Below, in pieces: positions 9,641 to 19,217 of a stretch of 19,217 nucleotides of DNA. A program made the position numbers and the translations under genes. Positions within the stretch are counted from its first letter, which is position 1, and every line of letters begins with the position of its first letter. The stretch covers positions 1 through 19,217 of the forward strand of contig PDHQ01000495.1 of the NCBI GenBank assembly GCA_003339415.1, in the 5' to 3' direction. Below the pieces are notes generated by a model, which was given only the letters and a program-made list of their open reading frames with translations, was not told where the DNA came from and made no database searches. The DNA is from Ophiocordyceps camponoti-saundersi (nom. inval.) (taxonomy: Eukaryota; Ascomycota; Sordariomycetes; Hypocreales; Ophiocordycipitaceae).

Positions 9641-12000
9641 AATTCCTAGGTAATATAAGCGATAGCTTATAGTTTATTCTAACTTTATAGCTATTTTACT
9701 CTAAGTTTAAAGCTTTAAAATAATTATAATAAATATTAACTATAGACTTTATAAGTAAAGCTAAGCTTTTATAATAAGGAAACTACTTAGTAGTAATATT
9801 ATAATAATATTCTAAGATATTATTTATAAGCTTTAGTCTAATCTAAGGTAGCTTTATACTATTTTTAAAGAAAAGGTACGCTTAACTAGTAAAGGTTATA
9901 CTCTTATTATAAAAAAAGTACTAGCGTAAGCTTTATAATAAAATAATAAGGAAGCCTTTTAAAAAAAAATTAAGTTATTAAGTAAGGTTTTAATAATATA
10001 ATTATATATAAGAAGAAATTATTTTAAAACTTAGTAAAGTTCTCTAATAATTATTATTAATAGCGTAATAGATATAAACTAAATTTATAATAAAAATATA
10101 ATAATATAAGTAAAGATTTTTAACGCTAAACTATATATATTAAAAGTTTAATTTTAGTAATATTTTAAATATTACTAACTTAGATATATCGCTAAATATT
10201 ATATAGTAAAGCTATAATATAATAAATATTTTACCGCTTTATATATAAAAGGTAAGTTTACTTACTTTATAGCTTATAAGAAAAGATTATATTATTACTT
10301 TTTTTATTAAAAATCTTACCTTAAGTAAAATTAACTTTACTTTAAGATAAGAGCGGTATAGGATTAGGTAAAGGATATATATATTACTTAACTTTAGAGG
10401 TTTACGGACTAGAATTTTATATATATTACCCCTCCTCCTCCCTTTTTAGCGCTAATTAGAAACTAATAATAGCTAGGGCGGAAATACTAAAAAGCGAATA
10501 TAATAATACCTTCTCTTTTAACTTTAACTCTATACTTATCTATAGCTCCGCTATAATACTTTAGCTATTTTTCGAGATTAGCTATTATAAGGTTTATTAT
10601 AAGATAGTTTATATATTCCTAAGCTATGCTAATAAGGCCTTAATAAATTAAATTATTAAGGCCGCTTTAATAAAATATAAGGATTTAATTTATAGCGATA
10701 ATAATAGCTAGGAGGATAAGTAAGCTATATAAACTTTATACTAAACTTAGTTTATATATATTTTTACTATTATAAAGTCCGCTTTAAGGAAAATATTAGC
10801 TTTTATATTATTAGTTAATACCTAACTTATTAAATATATAAAATACTAGGTATAAGCAGGGTCTAACTTAAAGCTAAGGTAACGCTTAAGGGGAGGGTTT
10901 TACTCTAAGTTTTCTAGTTTTTCCCCCTTTTAAAATATATATAAAATAGCTCTAAGCTATATAAGGTATATTAGCTTATAAATTATTATTATTATTAATA
11001 TATTTTCACTAATATTTAATTAGTATTTAATAATTTAAATATTTTAATATTTAATAATAACTTATTATAAATTAATATTATTTATTTTTTTTCTTTTTTT
11101 AGATTTAGTCCGCGGTTTATAAAACCTTACTTTAATTTTAACTTAGAGTCTTATTAGTTTTAAATTAGTCTTAGTAAATACTTAATATATTTAATTTATA
11201 ATATTTTATAAAAATTAGAAAAGGAGTCTCTTATAAGTAAATTAATTTAATAAATTATAAAATATAAAAAGAAAAAAAGAAAAAAATATAAATAATAAAA
11301 ATAAACGCTAACTATTTTATATATAAGGGGCTAGTATTATAATTTGCCTTATTAGCTTTACGCGTAATATTAAAGTATTATTAATATTAGTTAAATATTA
11401 GTTTAAAATTATTTAAAGTTTAAGTTATTATTAATATACCTCCGCCTCTTAGTTAAACTCTAAAAGGGAATTATTTATTATAAAAGTAATAATTACTTAA
11501 GCCGCGTTAGCTATAATAAGAAAAGTCTAGTAATTAAATATTAGTTTTAGCTTTTATAAATTATAGATTTAAATATAAGAATATATTAAACTATAGTAAG
11601 ATCCCGCCGCTATATAAGTATAATCAGCGCGCGCTATTTAGAAGTTTTAATATTAATAAGCGTTTATAGTTAGCGGCTATTATATTAGCTATTTTATATA
11701 TTACTAATAAGAGACTAGCTAGCGTATATTATTACGCTTATATTTACGCTTTTACTTAATAAGCGTATTATTATCTAACTTAAGTATATTAATATAATAA
11801 GAGTATTTAAGCGTAATCTTAATCGCGTTAGTAAAATAAGAGCTAATCTTTTTATATAACTTAGAAGTAATAATAATAGCTTAAGGAGAGAATAAAGCTA
11901 TTATAATTTATAATATAATAGTAAATAAGTTAAGTTTAATATAAACTTTAAAAAAAGTTAAGATTTACTTATATAATTTTTAATATTATTATTATTATAC
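9641..12000. other. gene-free RIPed DNA with scattered GC islets
   Basis: There is no supportable gene in 2.3 kb. Visible details are a 19-base pyrimidine tract at 10429-10447, a G-run followed by a pyrimidine run near 10889-10930, and short ATT-type runs near 10983-10998 and 11978-11997. The sequence between 11580 and 11840 is moderately richer in GCG/CGC words. No frame stands out. Confidence 0.6.
10429..10447. other. polypyrimidine tract
   Basis: Nineteen pyrimidines (C-rich, then T) follow a TA. Read on the minus strand this would be a polypurine tract beside an element ending in RIPed CA (now TA), as at the edge of a minus-strand LTR. I found no matching second LTR in the window, so this remains open. 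Confidence 0.25.
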
Positions 12001-12125
12001 TATTATGCTAGTAGCTATAAAAGCTGCTAGAACCTCGACGATATATTAAGTGGGAAAAACCCTCCTATAAGAGGTAAAACCCTCCACAGCGTAGTAAGAC
12101 CGCGGCCAGCTTAGGGCCAGGTAAG
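12001..12125. other. island with surviving CpA/TpG (un-RIPed block)
   Basis: About seven CpA or TpG dinucleotides fall within roughly 120 bp here (for example in TATGCTAG, GCTGCT, AGTGGG, CCACAGCG, GGCCAGC and GGCCAGG), against about one per 400 bp elsewhere. The block also holds a hairpin, CTAGTAGCT/AGCTGCTAG, at about 12008-12030 and a 10-bp direct repeat AAAACCCTCC (12056-12065 and 12076-12085, exactly 20 bp apart). A CCTC/GAGG stem lies between the two copies. There is no ORF. It either arrived after RIP, was single-copy and short enough to escape, or is functionally constrained. It borders a purine minisatellite on its right. Confidence 0.6.
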
Positions 12126-12180
12126 ATACGCGACGCGTTTAAAGGAAATAGCTATTAGCTACGGTAATATTATATAATAT

Positions 12181-12377
12181 AAGGAAAGATAAGGAAAGAT
12201 AAGGAAAGATAAGGAAAGATAAGGAAAGATAAGGAAAGATAAGGAAAGATAAGGAAAGATAAGGAAAGATAAGGAAAGATAAGGAAAGATAAGGAAAGAT
12301 AAGGAAAGATAAGGAAAGATAAGGAAAGATAAGGAAAGATAAGGAAAGAAAGATAAGATAAGGAAAGATAAGGAGAG
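12181..12377 (+). repeat. 10-bp purine minisatellite (AAGGAAAGAT)n
   Basis: Sixteen perfect 10-bp units (12181-12340) are followed by a degenerate tail with AAAGATAAGATAAGG up to about 12377. Only one pyrimidine (T) occurs per unit, so the array is a strongly strand-asymmetric purine tract. Each junction reads AGATAAGG, which contains AGATAA, the WGATAR core bound by fungal GATA-type zinc-finger factors. The unit has no CpA or TpG and so is inert to RIP. The homogeneity points to recent slippage. A regulatory role is only a possibility. Confidence 0.93.
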
Positions 12378-12510
12378 TAATAATATATATTATTTATATA
12401 AGCTAGTATATACCCCTTTAAAGCCTTAATATATATTTCTTAACTTTTCGATATATAGCTATATACCCCTTATATATATAATATATACTTAAGTATATAC
12501 CTTTTTATAA

Positions 12511-12575
12511 AGCCTTCCTAATTAGGAAGCTTTCCTAATTAGGAAGTTATTCTTATAAATTAGTAACTTAAGGCT
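12511..12575. repeat. tandem palindromes inside a larger inverted repeat
   Basis: The 14-bp perfect palindrome TTCCTAATTAGGAA occurs twice, at 12515-12528 and 12532-12545. The first extends to 16 bp with an outer C/G pair. An outer AGCCTT (12511-12516) pairs with AAGGCT (12570-12575). Two identical dyads separated by three bases resemble a paired binding site for dimeric proteins, or a cruciform. Nothing downstream is an intact gene, so this may equally be the end of a decayed element. Confidence 0.6.
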
Positions 12576-12600
12576 TAAAAATATATAAAAAAAGGGGGGG

Positions 12601-13080
12601 TTACTTTTACTAATATAAGCAAGCTATTATTAAATTAATAATCTTAATAGAATTAATTATATAAATAATCCTTATAAGTGCGTATATTATTTATAGCTAA
12701 TTTCTACTAGAAGTAGAATATTTATTAAAAAAGATTACTTTTATAATATATTTTACGCTAATTATATTAATACGCTTATAAGCTTTAAAAATCTTTACTA
12801 AATTTAATATAATAAGTATTTAGCCTTAGTATATACTTAAATTTACTATTAGTTAGAGTAAACTAGCTAAGTATATCTTATATAAAGTATACGAATAATT
12901 ATACTAAGTATAAGCTAATTACTAATCTCGCTATAATAAAAGCTATTTATACCGCGGTTAAGGTAGCTTATAAGCTAAGCTTTAATTATAACTCTTAGTT
13001 AATAAGTTAAAATTAAAGTTATAATAAGTTTAAGGTAAGTCTTATACTAATAAAGGTAATAGAAAAATACTATTTAGCGC
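12601..13080. other. gene-free RIPed DNA
   Basis: This is A/T-rich sequence leading into the coding-like stretch on the right. The + frame 1 is open over 12697-12798 but closes repeatedly afterwards. Frame 3 looks equally protein-like near 12951-13010, so no frame can be chosen. Confidence 0.5.
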
Positions 13081-14640
13081 GTTAAGGAAACTCGCGTTAT
13101 TACGTATTATAATAGCTCCCGCGCTAATTAAGTTATTTAAGCGGCCGCTAGTTACGTACCGCTTTAAAGCTTATTACCTCCCGCCTTTAGTAAAAATCTT
13201 ATTATTAAAATAACTAAAAGTTTAACTAATATTAACTAACTTATCGTAGCTATTATAGCTTAAACTTAAGAGTAGCGTATTTTTTATATATAATTAATTA
13301 ACTTTTATAACTAGGTAATAAATAAGTTACGCTATATTTATTATATAGCTAAGAATAAGGTAGCTTTATAAGGGATTTTTTTACTTTATAACCGCCCTTT
13401 TATTTTTATTACTCCTCCGCTTATAATTAAAACTTTTTCCGCTTTAATACTTATAAAGTTTAAATATAAGTTAGAAGCTAATAAGTTTATTATACTTAAT
13501 ATTACTTTTATACTTATTATAAAGGAAGCTTTAACTATTATTAAGGGCGCTATAAGCGCTTATAACGCTACTAAGCTACCTTCTTATAAGGAGGTTTTTA
13601 ATTTTATTTAAAATAATTTTATTAATAAGCGTTTTAATAATAAAAATATTATAACGCTAGCTAATAATTATATTATATTTAGTAAAAAATAGTAAAAGCT
13701 AATAACTTTTATTTTAAGTTATAAGTATAAGTAAGGATATAAATATAGCCGCGGCTATAGCTATAATTATAATAGTTATAGATAATCTTATACTTTATAT
13801 AGTTAAATTAGTTTTTTATATATAGTTTAAGTAATTAAAACTTAGAGCTAAGTAAGCGGTTAGTAAAGTAAAAAATAAGGGCACGTTATTATATAGTAAC
13901 TATTATATACTTACGCTAAGGTTAGTATTTCTATTCTCCCTCTTTTTATAAAATAATATTATAAGGTTAAATTAGTAAAGCCTTTTTAGTAAAAAGAACT
14001 AATATATAAGTTATATTATAAATTATAAGTTATAAAGCGCTTTAATAAAGTCTTATTAGTTTTATATTAAACGCTAATTAGCGTTAAAAAAAGGCCTATC
14101 TTTATAAGCGAATATATAATTAAGGAAGATATAAGGGATTATTTTATTACTATTATTATAAGGATATTATTTTAATATTACTTTAAGTACCTTATAAGCT
14201 TAAAGAAATAAATTAAGTTTAATATATTTAATTTTAAGCTATATAAATATTATATTAATAGACTTAAGGAGTCCCTTATATATATAAAAAGTAAAGCTAG
14301 CTTTAAGTTATAATAGCTTATTTATAAAGTAGCTATATAATTACTTATATTTCTTTAGCCTTCCCTCCTTAAAATACTAGTAGAGGAGCTACTTATTATA
14401 AAGTTAAGTATCGAAGTCGCGTTACCTATATTTTACCGCTAGATTAAGGCTAGTTTATATTATATAAAATCTTTCTAAGTCTTATAATACTTAATATCTC
14501 TTTTAATAAGGACGTTTTTTATATTTATAATATATTTACTTAGCCGCCTTCTTTATTATAATATAAAGAAAGTTTACTATTTTAATATATTATAAGCGGT
14601 AATAAATATAAACTATATAGTAAGTAAAATAAAAGTTAAA
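13081..14640 (+). pseudogene. coding-like relic, unknown protein
   Basis: I do not recognise this product. In the + frame starting at 13081 stops are unevenly spread. The frame is free of stops from 13372 to 13608 (79 codons), which is long for DNA this rich in TAA. Further thin-stop stretches occur at 13921-14280 and 14521-14592. In the open run the translation ends in a plausible mixed sequence with PSYKEVF (about 13579-13599). After it comes a stretch rich in Tyr, Asn, Gly and Arg (13729-13783) that could hide Cys/His converted to Tyr, for example a zinc-knuckle region, but no CX2CX4HX4C spacing fits. It could be a gag-like or LINE ORF1-like piece, or a duplicated host gene. Residual order is the only evidence. 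Confidence 0.3.
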
Positions 14641-15505
14641 AGGTAAGATAAAAGCCTTAGCTTTAATATAATAAATAAAGGTAGCTTTATAAGCCTCGGT
14701 AATAACTTAAAAATACTTAGATTACTTCGTAGCTAGGGCCTTTACGATAAGGCTATATAATATCCCCCCTAGCTATATTAATAAAGTAAACTAAATTATA
14801 TTAAACGCGATAGCTAATTTAATAGCTTTAGTATAAATTTCCCTTACTTTTAATAAAATATAGCCTTATATTAACGCTATAATTTTAATAACGGCTAGAT
14901 ATTAGCGCTTAAGCTTAGCGGTAAGTTTTAAAAAGTAAGATTTTTAATATAGCTTATAATATAGCTAAACCCTTAGGAGTCGCGCCTCCTTTATTAATTA
15001 TACTATTATAACTTTAAGCTAAAGCTTAGTTATATCCGCTATCTTTACTTTTATAAAATATATTAACTTACTTTTAGCTAGCTAAAAAGTTATTTTATAT
15101 TCTAAAGCTTATTATTTATAAATTTGCTATATATACTTAAGTTAAAATAATACTTAAGCTTTATTATATCTAATATTAAAAATATTAATATTATTTATAA
15201 ACTTTATTATAAAGAGATATAATACTAAGTTTAAGTATTAATATAGCGAGAATATATATAAAAGAAAGAGGACTAATAATATAAAGGATTTTTAAGAGAC
15301 CTCTTACTAAATTAAGAAAATATTACTTAGTTTATAATTAAACTAAAGTTTTAAGGTATAGTTTATAAGGTATAATTAAATAAACGCTATAACTTATTTA
15401 AGGAAGCTTAAGTAGTTTATAGTAATAATTAACTTATTATAAGAGATATAGTTAAAAGCTTTAGTAAAGTTTAATAAGAGGAGTAAGGTAATACCGCCTT
15501 AGTTT
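14641..15505 (+). other. RIPed DNA, weak continuation of the coding-like frame
   Basis: The same + frame continues, with stop density close to what the base composition predicts. From 15250 to 15505 the residues look more protein-like (charged stretches such as KGFLRDLLLN at about 15283-15312, and SFSKV near 15460) and run straight into the 9-bp array. If this was coding, most stops would be former Gln or Trp codons. There is no family match and no start. Confidence 0.22.
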
Positions 15506-15507
15506 TA

Positions 15508-15805
15508 AATTATCTTAATTATCTTAATTATCTTAATTATCTTAATTATCTTAATTATCTTAATTATCTTAATTATCTTAATTATCTTAATTATCTTAAT
15601 TATCTTAATTATCTTAATTATCTTAATTATCTTAATTATCTTAATTATCTTAATTATCTTAATTATCTTAATTATCTTAATTATTTTAATTATCTTAATT
15701 ATCTTAATTATCTTAATTATCTTAATTATCTTAATTATCTTAATTATCTTAATTATCTTAATTATCTTAATTATCTTAATTATCTTAATTATCTTAATTA
15801 TCTTA
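15508..15805. repeat. 9-bp minisatellite (TTAATTATC)n, about 33 units
   Basis: This is a 298-bp array of a 9-bp unit, perfect except for one C-to-T change near 15685 and the end units. The minus strand reads GATAATTAA, so every junction there carries AGATAA, the same GATA-factor core seen on the + strand of the purine array at 12181-12377. In the + frame of the preceding relic the array would encode repeated Asn-Tyr-Leu. With a 9-bp unit that is not evidence of translation. The unit contains no CpA or TpG. Confidence 0.95.
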
Positions 15806-18480
15806 GTAAATATAAAAATTATTATATTAGTAAAGCGCTATAATTTATTACCTATTTAGCTATTAGGGTAAATCTAAGCCTTTTTTACTATTAAAATACT
15901 TTTCCTAGCTATAATTATTTTTAAGATTTTCCTTATTATATTAAAAAATAAAATTAGCTTATATTTATTAAAAGTGCGATATATAGCTAGTAATTTACTT
16001 ACTTTTTAAATAATTATAATATTAGAGATTTTAAATTATAATAGAAAATAATTATTATTATTATAGCTTTAGAAGATTTTTTAGAAAACTTAGATAAAGG
16101 GGGGTTTATATTTTTTTAAAAACTTAATTAGAATCTTATTAAAGCTAGCTAATTTCTAAAACATAATTAAGAAAAAGGTAAAGTAAACGTTTTTAGTAAT
16201 AATAATACGCTTAATATAAAAAGAAGGGAAAAAATCGTTTAAAGTAAGTAAAGAGGCTAAATTAAGAAAAGCTAAGAAGAATTATTAGCTAAGTAAGGTT
16301 ACCTTATCGGAGAAAGTAATTACTAACGTTAACTTTAAGTATTTCTAAAATATAAGGATATATACTAGCTTAGGCGCGGCTTAGCTCCGTAACTAAGCTT
16401 AATATTCTATAATTTAAAAAGTTAATAATTTTATAAAGATATTATTATAGAAGTTATACTAAGCGTTATAGCGTACCGCGCTAATTATTAACTTCTATAT
16501 TTTTATCGCTTTTTAGTAATTTTACTAATAAGAGTTAATAAAGTTAGTATACTAATAATATTAAGCTTTTTTTATAACCGCTATAATAATAGCTATTACC
16601 CGGTTTTATTAATTTTATACTATAAGGTAAGTTTAAATATATAATAATATTATTATTTCTATTATTATTTCTAGCTAGTTATAAAATAAAATAACCGCGT
16701 TTTTAAGCTTTTTAAGTATTATAATAAAGTATAAGTTTAATTTAAGTTAGTTTTATATTTTAGCTATAAAAATATTTAAGTAAAAAAAGCGCTATATTTT
16801 AGTTAAAATTATATTAAGGTAAAAGTTAATATTAATAAGGATAATTTATAAGATATAGTTAAAGCTAATAAAATTAAGCTTATTTTCTAAGTATATCGCT
16901 TAGTAATTAAGCGTAGCTTAAGTTAAATTAATAGTTTTAATTTACTTATTATATATTTCCTAAGTAACCTTACTTAAGAGCGTAAGGAGTCTAAGTTAAA
17001 AGCTAATTACTAGCTTAAGAAAGTTAAATATTTTAAAGGAGGACTATTCGTAATAATTTTAAAAAGGGTAGTAAAAGTTAAAATCGCTATATAAGAGGGT
17101 AACTATTAAGCTAAGGTTAAGGTAAATAATATCTTTTTAAAAAAGGGGACCTAACTTAATTATTAATAAGGGTAAGTAAATAGATATAATTTATAATAAG
17201 GGTAAAATATAAAAAAGAATAAATATTATATTAAGGGCGGTAAAGAGGGTTTAAAAAGAAAAGTTTAATAATTTATAAATATAAAGAATTACTTAGCTAT
17301 TAGAATTTATAAGTTTATATAGTAAGATACTTAAAAATAATAAGTAACCGAATTAGTTATATTATAATTTTTATATATAAATAAAATCGTAGCTAACTAA
17401 GCTATAAAGCGCTATATATATAAAATAATTATACTTTTATATATTTTAAAAAAGGGTTTTAATTTTTATTAGAGGCGGATAGGGTAAAAGTTTATAATTA
17501 TATTAGGGTAAATAAGGGGGCTCCTTATTCCTTACTAGCTCCCTATCCTCTTTAAGCGCTAGGAGTAATATTAGTCCTACCGTAGCCTCTTTTTAGTGCT
17601 AGACTAAAGCTTTAATTTATATTAAATTAAATTATAGCTTATAATTATAATAAATACGAAAAAGATCGCTTCTAAGATTAGACTTTAATAAAGCTATTAT
17701 TAAATTAGGATTAAGTTAGCTATAAGTAATCTTAGAACTTATATATTTAATAAATATAATTATTATATATTTAATCTTAATATATTTTTAAAGTAAGATA
17801 ATTTTAAGATTATAAGGCGTAATATTCCTTATAAAAAATATAGCTTTTAGTTCTATTTTAGCTAAGGCTAGGTATACGCCCTCCCCTTCTAAGTATACTA
17901 TAGCTATATAAAAGCTATAATATAATTATTTATAGTAATATTTCGATATATATTTAAATTAATAATATTAATAATATTATTAAAGCTATATTATATTATT
18001 ATAAACTTTAATATAAGAGATTTCTATATTTATTATAAGTTTATTTTACATAAGTTTATTAATATTTATTATATTAATAACTTTTAATATTAAGTATATA
18101 CGCGTAGCTCCCTTATTACGGTGCTAAAAAGCTTAAACTCAAGTAATTTTAACCTTATTAACTTTCTTAATTTATTATATAAGTATATTTTAGTTATTAT
18201 AAGCGGCTTTTATATATACTCCTTTCGCTATAATAAAGTAAGTTCTTTAACTATAAACCGCTCCCTCTCCGAAAACGATAAGGATTTACTTAACTAAGGC
18301 TACTTACTTTTTATATTTTAAATAGAATATAATTATAACGTTTTTATTAAGAAGCTATTATATTATTAATATAGCTTTATATTTTAAAGCTATATTCGTA
18401 GCTTATATAATCTTTTATAAAGTTAGTTATAAAGTATTTATATTAATTATAATATTTTTTATAAATATAATAATTTCTTT
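15806..18480. other. gene-free RIPed DNA
   Basis: There is no supportable gene in 2.7 kb. The + frame 1 between 16681 and 17160 looks faintly protein-like (Lys/Val/Leu-rich, with one open run of about 26 codons, 17014-17091), but its stop density is near background, so I do not call it. G+C-richer spots occur near 16365-16395, 17515-17590 and 18240-18270. No inverted or direct repeat of useful length was found by eye. Confidence 0.6.
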
Positions 18481-19075
18481 ATTAAAGCGGCTTAGGATAA
18501 GTTTAATTATTATATATATATTAGTAGCTATAAACGCTTATATTAGGTAAGCTTAATTAGTATTAAAACTAGCTATTAATAAAAGGGCTTTCTATATAGG
18601 TTTAGTAACTATTTTCTTTTAATTAACTTAATAATTTAAGTAAAAGTTAGGTCTCGGTTTAATTTAAAGTAGCTATATATTTCTTATAAAATTTAGCCTT
18701 AAAAGCTATTATAATATCTTATATTTCGGAAAATATTATAGCTAGTATTATCGTAATAAACTTACTATATATATCTTTTATATCGTAATCGCTAAAATAT
18801 TATACTTAGTTTATTACTTTATTTATTTTAATATTACTATTATATTACCTTTAGCTAGACTAGGGATATTATAAGGACTAACTTAGTCCCCGCGACCCCT
18901 TATTTATTATTATAAGAGTATCGCCTATTCCTTAAGCCCCGGCCTTAGCCGCTATAAGCGCTATTATTATCTCCTTAGTAATTAATATATTATAGCGAGC
19001 GAAATATTAAATAATAAGTCCTATCCTATTATTATTAAAAGTTAGCTATTTTAATATTATAATAAAGTATAAAAA
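18481..19075 (+). repeat. dispersed repeat, copy 2 (pairs with 6905-7575)
   Basis: This is the same-orientation partner of the repeat at 6905-7575. The strongest block is 18729-19020. It lacks the 23-bp duplication of copy 1 and is slightly longer in the coding-like part. It is followed closely by the (ATT)n tract that ends the window. That resembles the simple-repeat tail left by some non-LTR elements, but copy 1 has no such tail. Confidence 0.65.
18722..18985 (+). pseudogene. C-terminal coding relic, unknown family (copy 2)
   Basis: The + frame starting at 18722 is stop-free for 42 codons (18747-18872) and aligns with the frame at 7213-7464. Shared features are NKL near the start, LPLARLGIL against LSLAKLKVL, the stop-GLT-stop box, KS(I/V)A and SLSPxLSR, followed by a Tyr-rich tail and a terminal TAA at 18983-18985. 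Tyr residues may represent His or Cys before RIP. The shared internal stops would be RIPed Gln or Trp codons. I do not recognise the family. Confidence 0.45.
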
Positions 19076-19090
19076 GAGTAATAAAATTTA

Positions 19091-19217
<127 letters not shown>

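Noticed and set aside
10370..10447. LTR border of a minus-strand retroelement beside the pyrimidine tract
   Set aside because: No second copy of the flanking sequence was found to the right, so there is no LTR pair to support it.
12181..12377. CRISPR array
   Set aside because: The repeat units are contiguous with no unique spacers, and the context is eukaryotic. The same holds for the other three arrays.
16681..17160. Coding relic in + frame 1
   Set aside because: Residues look faintly protein-like, but the stop density (about 13 in 160 codons) is near the background and no motif is visible.

Overview
This window is almost certainly nuclear DNA of a filamentous ascomycete (Pezizomycotina) that has been destroyed by repeat-induced point mutation (RIP). 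By eye it is roughly 20% G+C. CpA and TpG dinucleotides are nearly absent on both strands: I find only about fifty in 19 kb, while CpG, CpC and CpT are all still present. That pattern is the end product of C-to-T mutation at CpA, which turns CpA and TpG into TpA. It is the opposite of ordinary CpG-methylation decay, and it does not fit a bacterial, plastid or mitochondrial genome. Only about a dozen ATG triplets remain on either strand, and every frame is full of TAA and TAG. I therefore annotate no intact protein-coding gene, and I see no tRNA or rRNA. The species cannot be named from this sequence.

Layout. The window opens inside a 9-bp tandem array (1-130). Gene-free AT-rich DNA follows, with a GC-centred hairpin (1383-1440). 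The best-defined element is a complete but non-autonomous LTR retrotransposon at 1873-3650. It has two 210-bp LTRs, a polypurine tract and an exact 5-bp target duplication (AATTT). Further right are a foldback/MITE-like cluster (4378-4547), the first copy of a diverged dispersed repeat (about 6905-7575), a faint Ty3/gypsy reverse-transcriptase relic (8102-8390) and several small GC-richer islets (9151-9640, 10429-10447).

The most unusual part is 12001-12580. A block of about 125 bp there still carries several CpA/TpG sites. It is followed by a 10-bp purine minisatellite with an AGATAA motif in every unit, and then by two tandem copies of a 14-bp perfect palindrome. From about 13081 to 15505 the + strand shows coding-like remnants, including one stop-free run of 79 codons. 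These lead into a 298-bp, 9-bp-unit minisatellite (15508-15805). The right end holds the second copy of the dispersed repeat (18481-19075), and the window stops inside an (ATT)n microsatellite.

Reading as a whole: this is a graveyard of transposable elements and other duplicated DNA in an AT-rich isochore, a subtelomere or a centromere-like block. The only sequences that look younger than the RIP damage are the tandem arrays, which can expand by slippage because their units contain no CpA or TpG. Both window ends lie in low-complexity arrays, which suggests that this is an assembly contig broken at repeats.
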